From: Euptelea pleiosperma
Taxonomy: Eukaryota; Streptophyta; Magnoliopsida; Ranunculales; Eupteleaceae
Reading direction: 5' to 3'
NCBI GenBank assembly: GCA_035048495.1
Contig: CM068541.1
Span: 10,733,929-10,797,928, forward strand
DNA length: 64,000 nucleotides
Under the pieces are notes generated by a model. That model had not been told where the DNA came from, did not search any database, and saw only the letters and a program-made list of their open reading frames with translations. The first letter of the stretch is position 1, and each line of letters starts with the position of its first letter. Below, piece by piece: positions 1 to 11,229 of this stretch. Made by a program: the position numbers and the translations under genes.

Positions 1-370
1 AGGGCCAGAATCGGGGGACAACCCTTTTTGAACTTGCCAACATAGAAGAAGAAGATGAATCAATGGCTGATTTTTGGTGAGGATCATCTCCTCACCATAT
101 AGATCACCCCAACAAAAAATCAGTCCATTCTGAAATTTCTAACCCCATCAAATGCGGTTTTCAAGTTACATGGTAAAAATAGACGGTCCATAATTGTTCG
201 ACTTCTAAAGCAGCCTACGAATATTGGAATATTGAATTTTTGTGAGGATGATCTCCTCACCATAGCGATCATCCTCACCAAAACTCAGCCATTGATTCAT
301 TTTCTATGTGGGTACGCCAAATGGTTGTCAAAAATTATTGTAAAAATGGTGGTCCCCTGATCCCGACCCC
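1..370. mobile_element. Foldback (MITE-like) element, cut by the window start
   Basis: The two ends are inverted copies of each other. The left arm includes GATGAATCAATGGCTGA and GAGGATCATCTCCTCACC, and both recur reverse-complemented at about 230-300. The outer ends (AGGGCCAGAATCGGGGGACA at position 1 and TCCCCTGATCCCGACCCCT near 370) also pair imperfectly. No coding capacity is visible. The true left end and target duplication are outside the window. Confidence 0.6.
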
Positions 371-2306
371 TAATGAAAACCTAAAGCTACCCACTAATAG
401 TTATAAAGAGATCTTTTAAGAGTTGAAAACAAATTACCAACGCAAAAAGGAGGTAAGTACACTATAATGATGATTATGTATGTTTTCCATGGATTAAGAT
501 CATATGGCATAATTGGATGATTAGTTATTTAATATAATCTGGTTGGAATTAGCTTCTCATGATATAACTTGTACGGTTGATTTATAGCATTTTATATTAA
601 GTGCAGGATTGGTCCCACTTGTTCTTTGATCGGGGATTGGTCCCATTGCGATCAGGGATTGATCTCATTTTTTTACCGGCAGAAGAGCTTGCTAAGCTAC
701 TCCCAGTGGGAAGGAGAAGGATATAGGAAAAAAATTATATTTCATTCACTGGTTACTTCTTTGATTCTTTGCTCCATGTTATTGCATATTCATTGTTATT
801 AATTTCAAAATGATGTCATCTATTGAAGATATGTAGTACTCGTTGAATTACTGGGCTTCTTTAAGCTCAAGGCTATTGCCGATGATTTTCAGATGAGTTT
901 GAGGAGGAGCTCGACTGAGATCAAATACTTTGAGGATGACCCAAATTTTGAACTTATCGGAGGATCCGGGGTCGATCTTGGTGGATCCGACAACCAAGAA
1001 TGATTTGTGATATTATTTATATTAGATCTAATTGTTTTATTTGATGATTTAGTTGTAAGGGTCATTTTTGAACCCAAATAGATTGTTTGATGTCAGATTT
1101 CAGTTCTTTAAACTTTTGCAGAATTTTCTGTTTTGACCCCTTTGCAATGTTTCGAGCATATCTTTATTTGTAAACATGATTTTAAGGCGATTCCAAATCC
1201 TATTGATTGGAAACTTAAAGAACTATTTTAGAAAATATTTTTAAATTTTCTAATTATGTGTGTTGATCTGTGTGCTTCCCATAAGAAAGATGTACTAGTA
1301 TTGTTTTTCATAGACAGAACAATTGCCCTAACTTCAAGTTAAATTTAGACCTATTTTGGGAAATTTTAGGAAAAATGGAAAACATGAAACCCGTTGGTAT
1401 TTGAAAGACCTTTCTAGAAATATATGGTAGAAGTTGACATTCCATCGGAGCTGATCTCTAGGTCCGATTTACTGACAAGGTATCAAATCTGGTAGATTCC
1501 AAAAAATCTTGAATGATCAAAATTATTTACTTCTATTCGTTAATTTTTAAAATAGAACCCTATATTTTTTTATTACATCTAATTTAAGTACTTTTCGAGT
1601 CTATATCGATAGATACCTTGTTTAATTTGGAGTTAAATTGAAATTGTAAAAAATCATGTAAATCGTAATTAAATTAATCCGTTATTCTTTAATTTTAGGA
1701 TAGAACGAATACATGAAATATTTTTGTTAAAAATAGTAAATTATGTTTTCTGATAAACTTCCTTTACAAAAGTTGTTTATAACGATTGAAATGATTTAAA
1801 AAAAATTAAAATAAATATTTTAGCCAAATAATAATTTTAGTGAAAAACGGTGTATGAATCCCTTATTTTAATAAACTTAATCCTAGAAAATACCTAATGA
1901 CATTTTCGACAAAAGAGCCTTCACGAAAAATGTTGATATAATTGATTTAGAACATTTAAAATTGGGAATTACATTTCTAAGAAAATTATAAGTTTTACTT
2001 ATGTTGACCTCAAATCTTACTCAGATTGTAGATTTTGACAAAATTAATTACGACATATAAAAAAATGAACTACTTATAGACTTAGATGATTAGGAGAAGA
2101 AGTCTTACAACATAGCTTAGTTCTGTTAGTAATTTTATTAGTTTCTGTATCAATTTTATCATTTGATCTATTTTAATAATGTATCGTATGAGAATTTAAC
2201 CTTATGGAATAAAAGAAATTATTTATTAATGAATTATTTCAAGTATTCATATTTGGATTTGGGTATTTGGGTCAGATATTTGGGTACCCGGATTCGGGGC
2301 GTGACA
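371..2306 (+). mobile_element. Ty3/gypsy (Tekay/Del-like) LTR remnant
   Basis: The right end reads GATTCGGGGCGTGACA, ending at 2306, a typical 3' end of plant Tekay/Del-type LTRs. The segment has no long ORF. It shares order-conserved blocks with 11.2-12.5 kb: GTAAGTACACT at about 453 and 11929, a GGATTGGTCCCA-like block at about 606 and 12127, and GGGAAGGAGAA at about 708 and 12236. No internal domain follows, so it may be a solo or truncated LTR. The left boundary is not defined; a TG start was not located. Confidence 0.5.
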
Positions 2307-2961
2307 AAATATATTGAAATATGCATTCTTACGTTTCATTTCCAATTTTCATTCTTCTTTCTTTATCTCTACAACAAAGCAAATCCATTAAGCTTCCTCT
2401 TTTTTCCACATTACTTTCTCTAAAGATATAAAAAAGATTTAGGGAAATTGTTCGGACTCGGATTCCTCGTTATTATGGAGAGATAATATTAACCCTAATA
2501 AACTTAATAAAAACTAGATGCATTTCATCAAATGAGCTATTTTTTTTTACCAAGTTGCCTTTTAGAAGAGAATGACAGTTTGTTTTCCTTTTTATTCCTT
2601 CTTTTTTAATTAAAACAATGGGTTGAGTTTTTTTTCTCTTCACATATGGAAAAGGGAAAGGGAAAGGAAAATGGAAAGAGATCGGCGTAATAGGCTTTGG
2701 CTTTACTGATATAATGGTCGTTGAAATTGTTTTGCACCTCGAATAGTCAACATCAATATGCTAGCACCATACGGCGCTCTACCTCAATGTAATTAACACA
2801 CGTTGAAGTCGAGACTTAGAAGTTGGAACATGGAATGCCACTCATGTGTATATGGCTATTTTTCTCTACCTAGAAACACCAATTCGACCAAAATCTTAGC
2901 CAACCCATACACCATTGTCGAACGCCCAAAATCTAGCGATAAGATATGATCCAAGAACGTG
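2307..2961. repeat. 0.7-kb repeat, copy 1 of 3
   Basis: Begins immediately after the gypsy LTR end. It shares colinear blocks with copies at 3577 and 4300: GCATTCTTACGTTTCATTTC, CGGACTCGGATTCCTCGTTA, an AATGGGTTGAG block, a polypurine run of GGAAAG units, ACTGATATAATGGTCGTTGA and CCTCGAATAGTCAACATCAA. There is no credible coding sequence; small ORFs here run through low-complexity sequence. The next 615 bases (2962-3576) are AT-rich and show nothing recognisable. Confidence 0.75.
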
Positions 2962-3576
2962 CATATGCATGGTTAAAACTGGCTTTGTATGGTTGCCTTG
3001 AATAGGTTTTCTAGAAATGATTTTTGCGTATAATTGTCAAATTCTTTTTATATCAACACTTTCTGATATACAATTTTTTTTTGTTAAACTTTTCATTCAA
3101 AGCCTTAAAAGGAAAAAAGTAAAAAATATTTTTCAATAAATGGTGTAGTGTGGTTTTTGAGGTAATTTTTTCTTGTTTTTTGATGCATTGCATCTTTTAA
3201 AAGCATATTAATCTCATGTTTGCTTGATTCAATTCTATTACGTACATAACGAACCAACGGACATGTGAACAATGAAATTGTCATGTTTGCTCTAAAATTA
3301 CCCATGTATATTTGATTTTTACACAATAATAATAAAAAGTACATTAATATTTTGATACTTGAACATTGATAACAATGATTATACCAATCACAAGCATAAC
3401 ATACAAATTTTTTCGGAGTGATCTTGTGATCCAGCACAGGTTGACAATTATTGTCCAATTGCGGCAAGAGAGGGTGTCTCGTGTATGCTGCTGAGTAGAA
3501 TCATCATTGTTAGTTTTGTTAAGTCTTGCTAATTTCAATAATTTCCCTTTGAGAATAAATTTTTTTAAAAATGAGC

Positions 3577-4253
3577 AAATATATTAAAATATACATTCTT
3601 ACGTTTTATTCCCCCTTCTTCATTCTTCTTTCTTTATCTCTATAACAAAGTGAATCCATTAAGCTTCCTCCTTTTTTCACATTACTTTCTTTAAATATAT
3701 AAAAAAAATTAGGGGAATTGTTCAGACTCGGATTCCTTGTTATTATGGAGAGATAATATTATAGCCCTAATAAACTTAATAAAAACTAGATGCTTTTCAT
3801 CAAATGAAACTGCCTCTTAGAAGATAATAATTTTTTGAAAACTGAAAAATAATAGACCTTCGTCTTTCTTTTCATTCTTTTTTTTTTTTTATTAAAAGAA
3901 TGGGTTGAGTTTTGTTTCTCTTTACATGGAAAATGGAAAGGGAAAGGGAAAGAGAAGAAATGGAAAGAGATTGGCGTAATGGGGTTTGGCGTTACTGATA
4001 TAATGGTCATTGAAATTTGTTTTGCACGTACCTCGAATAGTCAACATCAATATGCTGGCGCCATACGACGCTCTACCTCAACATAACACTCCTTGAATTT
4101 GAGACTTATAATTAAGTTGGAACATGGAACACCATTCACATGTATATGGCTATTTTTCTCTACCTAGCTAGATACCAATTTGGCCAAAAATCTTAGCCAA
4201 CCCATACATCATTGTTGAACGCTCAAAATCTACTGATAAGATCCAAGAACGTG
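3577..4253. repeat. 0.7-kb repeat, copy 2 of 3
   Basis: Colinear with copy 1 over its whole length, from the ATATTAAAATATACATTC start to the GATCCAAGAACGTG end. Small indels separate the copies. The GGAAAGGGAAAGGGAAAG run is present. Copy 3 follows after about 45 bases, so copies 2 and 3 are in direct tandem while copy 1 is 0.6 kb away. Confidence 0.75.
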
Positions 4254-4299
4254 TCATCTGTCATAGATTTAGTACAGTTGCTGTGTAAGATCTTGGTGG

Positions 4300-5235
4300 C
4301 GAATTCAAATATATTTAAAATCTACATTAATTCTTATGTTTCATTTCATTTTTTTCTTCTTTCTTTATCTCTGCAATAAATTCAATCCAAGTTTACTCTT
4401 TTTTGCACATTACTTTTTCTAAAGTTATGAAAAAAATAATTAGGAGAATTGTTTAGACTCGGATTCCTCATTATTACGAAGAGATGATATTATAACCGTA
4501 ATAACCTTAATAAAAAATAAATACTTTTCATAAAATGATCACCTAAATATATTTACCAAATTGTATCTTAATTAGAAGAGAAAGACTTCTTTTTTTGTGA
4601 TGGGGGTGTCCGGATCTCTTCGAGACCGGACTAAATCCCTCGGGTACGTGCCGAACCCTTTGACACGCACCGGGCGCTTCTAGGATGAATCCCAATAGGA
4701 TGGCCTTCAAGACGTTTTGAAAACTGAAAATAAGAGAATAAAGACTTTTCTTTCTTCTTTTTTAATTAAAAGAATGGGTTGAGCTAGTTTTGTTTCTCTT
4801 TACATGTACATGGACAGCTATTGCAAGAATATAGCGATCGAAGAACTATCGCTCAGCTGCTTCACGTATTACGAAAGTTGTATTGCCGTAGTCCTCTATA
4901 GGGGCTGTCCATGGGTGACTCGTCTTCCTGTGTTACCGAGATTCATGAAAGAGATGAGGAAGCATTAAGGGCAACTATCGGAGCTAGTTCGGAACTCCAC
5001 CTCGGGGGATGTAGTGGGGTTAACTTCCTTTCCTGTAGCTACTAGAGCATATAGTCACCAACTAGAGGGAAGGCATCTCTAACCTACAGAAAAGGAAAGA
5101 GAAATCGAAAGGGAAAGGGAAAGGGAAAGGGATCGTCGTAATGGGGTTTGGCTTTACTGATATAATGGTCGTTGAAATTTGTATTGCATGTACCTCGAAT
5201 AGTCGACATCAATATGTTGGGACTATACGAGCTTC
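4300..5235. repeat. 0.7-kb repeat, copy 3 of 3, interrupted twice
   Basis: Same block order as copies 1 and 2, but interrupted by two GC-richer stretches absent from them: about 4595-4725 (GTCCGGATCTCTTCGAGACC region) and 4808-5080. The copy resumes at the GGAAAGGGAAAGGGAAAGGG run near 5110 and ends at the AATAGTCGACATCAATATG block, just before a foldback MITE. Confidence 0.7.
4808..5080. other. Insertion of unknown origin inside repeat copy 3
   Basis: Absent from the two sister copies, so it is an insertion or replacement. It is more GC-rich than its surroundings. It contains an inverted pair, CATGGACAGC near 4809 and GCTGTCCATG near 4905. No protein or RNA family was recognised. An organellar origin is possible but not shown. 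Confidence 0.4.
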
Positions 5236-5610
5236 TGTCACAATGAAAATCACAGGCCACGTGGCACACTATTAGTGGACGATGACCGTATGGATATTTG
5301 GCCAGTCCCTCAGTGGACCTCTAAACCAAAAATCAGCCTGATTAGTGATTTACAACCTTTGGATCTCTGCACCCAAATAACGCTCAATAATGCTCGAATT
5401 CTTACCGTTAAAATCAACCCATGAAAATAACTTCAATCGAATCGTTTAGAAATCACTAATCAGGCTGATTTTTGGTTTAGAGGTCCACTGAGGGACTGGC
5501 CAAACATTCATAGGGCCATCGTCCACTAATAGTGTGCACGTGGCCTGTGATTTTCATTGTGACAGAAGCATCGATCTGTCAGAACGCTGTAATAGAAGTT
5601 TTACTGTCAA
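5219..5610. mobile_element. Foldback MITE, family 1 (G-box arms)
   Basis: The arms are near-perfect inverted repeats of about 120 bases. Left arm: GGCCACGTGGCACACTATTA, then a CCGTATGGATATTTGGCCAG block, then ACCAAAAATCAGCCTGATTA. The right arm is its reverse complement, near 5450-5560. Both arms contain CACGTG (5258-5263 and 5537-5542). It lies about 375 bases upstream of the phospholipase-like start codon. Many relatives occur in this window. Confidence 0.8.
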
Positions 5611-5883
5611 CGTAACGATATTACCTTTTTGGGAGCACAGTATCTCGTTTAAGGAAGACGACACAAAACCGTGTGAGGCATGATATCAATAAAGTGGCAC
5701 GTTTCCTCGTACTGATTGAACGGTCATGATTGATGAGCTTGCATCATATGACGTAGAGCAAAATACCATATATATGTTATCAGTTGCTGAGGGATAAATC
5801 CACAGGACAGATGGCATATAACTATAAGTGCATAGTTGCAGGATCACTGGATCAAAAAGTTATATGATAAAAAATTTCTCTTC

Positions 5884-5891
5884 TATAAATA
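5884..5891 (+). promoter_or_regulatory. Putative TATA box of the phospholipase A1-like locus
   Basis: TATAAATA lies 92 bases before the ATG at 5983, a normal distance for a plant core promoter with a leader of about 60 bases. The core promoter therefore appears intact although the coding region is broken. Confidence 0.5.
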
Positions 5892-5982
5892 GGTCTCAGC
5901 TCTTTCCCTTCGTAGCAAACCACTCTTTATCACCAAGATCGAACAGCCCATTTTCCTTCCCTCACCCCTCACAGTTTTCATC

Positions 5983-6644
5983 ATGACTTTGATCACCACA
6001 ACAGAACCAACATGGGAAGAATTGCTAGGGAAAAAGCAATGGGAAGGTCTGCTTGACCCTCTTGACATCAATCTCCGGAAACTTATCCTCCGCTGTGGCG
6101 ACTTCTGCCAGGCAACTTACGACGCATTCAATAGCGACGGACACTCCAAGTACTGTGGTAGTAGCCGCTACGGCAAGCGCTCATTCTTCCACGAAGTCGC
6201 ACTTCCATTAGCAGAAAATTATGACGTCGTTGCCTTCCTTTATGCCACTGCTAGCTCCAAAAAGGAGCTCCCAGATGGTTTATCCAGTTCTGCTCAGTTG
6301 AAAGTTGGGATCCTGCGCGTGAAACCAATTGGATGGGATACATCGCTGTCACCACAGATGAAGTCAGTAAAGCCACCGGTAGACGCGAAATCTACGTCGC
6401 GTGGCGAGGCACCATAAGACCTCTTGAATTGTTCCACGGCTTCAATGTACAGTTGGTAGATGCAGAAGTGTTGACTGTCAATGACGACAACGATGGTAAC
6501 AGCCGTGGTCGGCTTTTTGACGATAAGACACCAAAGATCATGAACGGTTGGCTCACCATTTACACTTCTGACAACCCAATAATAGAAACCAATAATAGCA
6601 TATATATTTCAATTTTGGTAAGTATAATTTTGTCAAAGAATTAA
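5983..6644 (+). pseudogene. Phospholipase A1-II-like (DAD1-like lipase family), truncated and frameshifted
   Basis: The first reading frame (from 5983) gives the typical N-terminus of plant phospholipase A1-II: WEELLGKKQWEGLLDPLD, then a CGDFCQATYDAF stretch, and a SKYCGSSRYG segment like that of the family. At about 6290-6306 the reading frame shifts by one; the second frame continues with the family block NWMGYIAVTTDEV and the conserved GRREIYVAWRGT, then MNGWLTIYTSDNP. Similarity stops near 6590 and a stop follows at 6642. Full family members are about 400 residues and carry a GHSLGA catalytic serine motif, followed by Asp and His. None of that is present, so no active lipase can be made. 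A TATA box and a G-box MITE sit upstream. A short transcript is possible. Sequencing error could explain the single shift but not the missing C-terminal half. Confidence 0.85.
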
Positions 6645-7094
6645 TCTTTAATCCGGCCGAGTTGGTCATCTATAGTCTAGCTGCGGCACCAAAAATTGAC
6701 ACGTGGATATATATGGACTGGACAACCAGGAGAACAATTTTAGGGTCGCTATCGCAATAGAAGGTTTCAACCATGATTTACAAAACGGCTGTTATGATGA
6801 AAATAATGACCGTTGTAATGGATTCGGATCTCCCCTGTTTCATTTGAACGAATTGGATTGATGACCTTGTTTGGCAAATGTCAACGAAGAGGACAAGTCT
6901 GAACTAGTACTTGATCAACAATTCTTTTTTCCAAACCACATTGTGATCTACAGAACCAAATAGAACGGATTACCTAGATCCAGCTTGGTTTCAAGCACAA
7001 CACCAACCTGACCCATTATCCATATTAAACTAGTGTATACCCGTCCTAAGTATGCATGGGCAAGATGCTACCCACTTCTCTGCTTTAGTATAGA
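6645..7094. other. Intergenic, nothing recognised
   Basis: No coding frame with family resemblance, no repeat shared with the rest of the window, and no continuation of the lipase (no GxSxG-coding stretch on either side). Confidence 0.5.
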
Positions 7095-7266
7095 CTAGTG
7101 GGTGCCCCGTGCCATCGGCACTCCTTGACAAAGAATTTGCCAAAATCAGGTGAGTGGCGGAGATCCACCGTCCATTTGGGGGAGGATTAGATCTCGGCCC
7201 TTCTTTGTTGATGCTTATAAGAGGAGGTATAAGTAGGGAGGCAACCAATGTGTTTTGTTATATAGA
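7095..7266 (-). repeat. 172-bp Helitron module A, copy 1
   Basis: On the minus strand it runs from TCTATATAACAAAACACATT to CCCACTAG. It has the same length (172 bases) as the copies at 8701-8872 and 24653-24824. Each copy carries its own TC start and hairpin-CTAG end, so each looks like a complete mini-Helitron. Confidence 0.75.
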
Positions 7267-8700
7267 ATAGTAAATGGCCCTTGCCCACGGCACTCTCCGA
7301 CAAAAGCGTTTGCAAAAATTGGGTGCCTTCGCCACTCAAACGGTATAACGGACTGGGGCGTTACCGTTTTTTCCATTATAATGGATTGTAACGCACAGAG
7401 GGAGAAATGGAAAAATAACATAAATAACAAAAAATAATAGTGTTGAAATTTAAATTTTGAACAAATTGAGGTCAAATGAGGCGAATTGATCTAGTGGCTG
7501 AAATCTAACCGATGGATTTGATCTCAACCACTCTTTATCTAACCGTCCACATTAGATGGATGGATAAGAGAATATAACTGAGTTGTCTTGATATATACGT
7601 GGGTGGCCCGTGCCTGTGGCACTTTCCGACAAAGTGTTTGTCAAAATCTGGTGGGAGTTAATCTCAGCCATCGATATGAAGCATAGTGGATCTCGGCCAC
7701 TCATTATTGAAGCCATATAAGATAAGAGGGGTATAAGAAAACCGTTAAATTTCCGTTAAATTATTACTAATTTTTTAATTTTTAATTTTCGATTTTCAAA
7801 TTTCAAATTTCAAATTTCAAAATTTGAATTTCAGCACCACTTTTTTCTGTTAAAATCATTAAAATCTATTTTTTCTATTTTTGCCCCTGGCCGTTTCAAT
7901 CTGTTTTAATGGTAACACCCCTCTCGAGGCAGAAAAAGTGGGGCTCCTGAGCTTGACCCTTGGGCTAAATCCAACCCATTTCATTCCTTATATGTAGGTA
8001 AATAGTAAATGGCCCGTGCCCACGGCACTCGATCTCCGACAAAAGCGTTTGCAAAAATTGGATGCCTTCGGCACTCAAACGGTATAACGGACTGAGGCGT
8101 TACCATTTTTTCCATTATAACGGCTGTTATAACGGATTGTAACTCATAGAGGGGGAAATGAGAAAATAACAGAAATAACAAAAAATAACGGTGTTGAAAT
8201 TCAAATTTTGAATAAATTGAGGTCAAATGAGGCGGATTGAGTGGCAGAAATCTAACCGTCCACATCAGATCGATGGATTTGATCTCAACCAATCTTTATC
8301 TAACCTTCCACATTAGATGGATGGATAAGATAAGAGAATACAACTGAGTTGTCTTGTTATATGCGTGGGTGGCCCCTGCCTACGGCACTTTTCGACAAAG
8401 TGTTTGTCAAAATCGTGTGAGAGTTAATCTCAGCCATCGATATGAAGCATAGTGGATCTCAGCCACTCATTATTGAAGCCATATAAGATAAGAGGGGGTA
8501 TAAGAAAATCACAGTCATCACTTGTTATATTTATTGAGGGTGGCCCGTGCCCTCGGCACTCCGTCAAAGTATTTGCCAAAATCAGGTGTGAGTGGCTGAT
8601 ATCCACCATCATTTGGGGGAAAAGATCTTGGCCGTCTTTTGTCAAAATAGAAAAGAGGGGGTATAAGTGGGGAGACAACTTCCCTATTTTGTTATATAGA

Positions 8701-8872
8701 CTAGTGGGTGCCCCGTGCCATTGGCACTCCTCGACAAAGAATTTGCCAAAATCATGTGAGTGGCGGAGATCCACCGTCCATTTGGGGGAGGATTAGATCT
8801 CGGCCCTTCTTTGTTGATGCTTATAAGAGGAGGTATAAGAAGGGAGACAACCAATGTGTTTTGTTATATAGA
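8701..8872 (-). repeat. 172-bp Helitron module A, copy 2
   Basis: Same 172-base module as at 7095. Its left edge (CTAG at 8701-8704) abuts the TC-type 5' end of the next unit with no host base between them. Its right edge abuts a unit ending in CTAT rather than CTAG. Confidence 0.75.
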
Positions 8873-9566
8873 ATAGTAAATGGCCCATGCCCACGGCACT
8901 CTCCGACAAAAGCGTTTGCAAAAATTGGGTGCCTTCGGCACTCAAACGGTATAACGGACTAGGGCGTTACCGTTTTTCCATTATAACGGATGTTATAACG
9001 GATTGTAACGCACAGAGGGACAAATGGGAAAATAACAGAAATAACAAAAAATAACGGTGTCGAAATTTAAATTTTGAATAAATTGAGGTCAAATGAGGCG
9101 AATTGAGTGGCTGAAATCTAACCGTCCACATTAGATCGATGGATTTGATCTCAACCAATCTTTATCTAACCTTCCACATTAGATGGATGGATAAGATAAG
9201 AGAATACAACTGAGTTGTCTTGTTATATGTGTGGGTGGCCCTTGCCCGCGGCACTTTTCGACAAAGTGTTTGTCAAAATCGTGTGAGAGTTAATCTCAAC
9301 CATTGATATGAAGCATAGTAGATCCCAGCTACTCATTATTGAAGCCATATAAGATAAGAGGGGGTATAAGAAAATCACAGTCATCACTTGTTATATTTAT
9401 TGTGGGTGGCCCGTGCCCTCGGCTCTCCGTCAAAGCCTTTGCCAAAATCAGGTGTGAGTGGCTGAGATCCACCGTCATTTGGGGGAAAAGATCTTGACCG
9501 TCTTTTGTCAAAATAGATAAGAGGGGGTATAAGTGAGGAGACAACTTCCCTGTTTTGTTATATAGA

Positions 9567-11229
9567 TATCCAAAACCTGATGATCCAGATTGTTTTCTTA
9601 GAAAATCTTATAGGAAGGATTTGGTCAGCTCCAAGGCATATACCTTGATCCGACCGGATTCAAAACGTCTTAACAAGAATTCAAATACGACCCAAATCTG
9701 ACTTGGATCAGGGTTTTTCTTTTATCTATATCCTTCCCATCTTTGTTCCATATCCTATTTTACTGATCCAAGTTTGGCCCTCGGGTCTGACCCATTTTAT
9801 GGCCTTCGTACATCTCATAACCCTGAGTAGATTCTCTCATTCGAATTATTCATCCCAAATGTTACTTGCTATTGTAAACAAAAAAGAGATTTATAGATGG
9901 TAACATATACAACCTTTGACATCGTCATCAATATGTAGTGAGAGAGTGTGCCATTTCTAGAGTACCGGCTCAAAATCAGCAGCCATGTTAGCTTCCCTCC
10001 ACATATGACCCATATACCAAGATCAGAAGGACTAATATGATGCTCCCTATACAAGCTCTAGCCCCTAGTTATTAAATTTGTGATTAATTCATGAATTAAT
10101 TACTTTTAAGTGGTACCCGTACTATACGGATCACATAAAATAATATGATAATTAATGATTTTATAGGATTCACAAAAAGAATGTGAATACGACTTTTTAG
10201 CAATTAATTTAGCTGATTTAATCGAGTTGGAAAAAAATTAAAAGCAAAAAAAACCTAATGTTCCCTACGGACCCTACCCCATTTTGCACTCATCTCTCTC
10301 CCTCATCCCAGCTCCCTCCCTGTGCAATCCGGTCCCCACCGTAGGGCTCCACTTACAAGTTGCAACTCTAGACTTATGACATTTAAATGATTTAAAAGAG
10401 GAAAATATAATATATAGAAAATTTTATAGTGTTTAATATGATAATATAATAGTAGGGTTTTGACATATGTTAGTAGAAGAGAGCTAGGGCCGTCTTTCTG
10501 AGAGATAGATTTGTTTATGCATAGTAGATATTTTATGTAACTTTTAATCATATGTACCTACTCGAATATGTAGATCTATGTGTCATTCATTCTACTAATC
10601 TTGTCAATTTCATAATTCAAATTTTATGATCTTTGTTGATTTTGTTTTTCAATTTTTTGTACTATTGATAAAAATGAGAATAAATATAAATATATTTTTA
10701 TAAATTTTTTTCATACATACTTAATGCAAGTTTTTAGATTTGCGTGGCATTAATGCTACTGATCTTGTCAGTGTTATGATTCAAATTTTATGTTATTTTT
10801 GGAATTATATTTATTTTTAGAGAAATAATAATATGAATATTTTTGTTATATATGTGTATATAGCCCATTATCTTTTGGTTATACACATGTTTTATTTAAA
10901 TATAATATATAGTTTTTTATATTTATAAATTTTCTCTTCTAATAAATTTTGATGAACTTTTTATAGAATATATAATGCATTTCCCCTTTTTGTAATTTTT
11001 TTCAATACTTTTTATTAATATTATAATATTTTATAGGTTTTTTTTATCATTTTTTGCTGAATTTAATAAATTTTATAATAATTTGTAATTGCTTGGGAAT
11101 ATCTCATTCCACACATGGTTTCTTACCATATCAACCGATCTAAATCAGGATTAACATCGGCCGGCATGGTCCCCGAAACTAATACCTTGAATCATAGGTA
11201 TTGTTCGATAAGATGTCTCATATGAAATT
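9567..11229. other. AT-rich intergenic sequence, nothing recognised
   Basis: No family-like coding frame and no clear repeat structure. From about 10380 to 11090 the sequence is strongly AT-rich with long T and A runs. The small ORFs here have low complexity and no recognisable domain. Confidence 0.5.

Larger units (their letters stand above)
7095..9566 (-). mobile_element. Tandem (head-to-tail) non-autonomous Helitron array
   Basis: Read on the minus strand, the array starts TCTATATAACAAAACAGGG at 9566 and ends with a GTGCCgatGGCAC hairpin followed by GGGGCACCCACTAG at 7095. The flanking bases are A before TC and T after CTAG, the signature of Helitron insertion between A and T. Inside, 3'-end-like hairpins (GTGCC-nnn-GGCAC followed by GGGC) recur several times, and unit junctions at 8700/8701 and 7266/7267 put one unit's 5' TCTATATA directly against the 3' end of the next. 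The 8005-8872 stretch is largely repeated at 8873-9566. No Rep/helicase coding is present, so it is non-autonomous. Confidence 0.8.

Noticed and set aside
7215..8962. Repeated ORFs of similar sequence (for example at 7215-7475, 7981-8292 and 8430-8774)
   Set aside because: They follow the Helitron repeat units and change frame and strand between copies. No conserved protein is under selection.
7030..9566. CRISPR-like or satellite array
   Set aside because: Units are unequal and bounded by TC...CTAG with hairpins, and flanked by A/T, as Helitrons are. CRISPR arrays do not occur in plant nuclear genomes.
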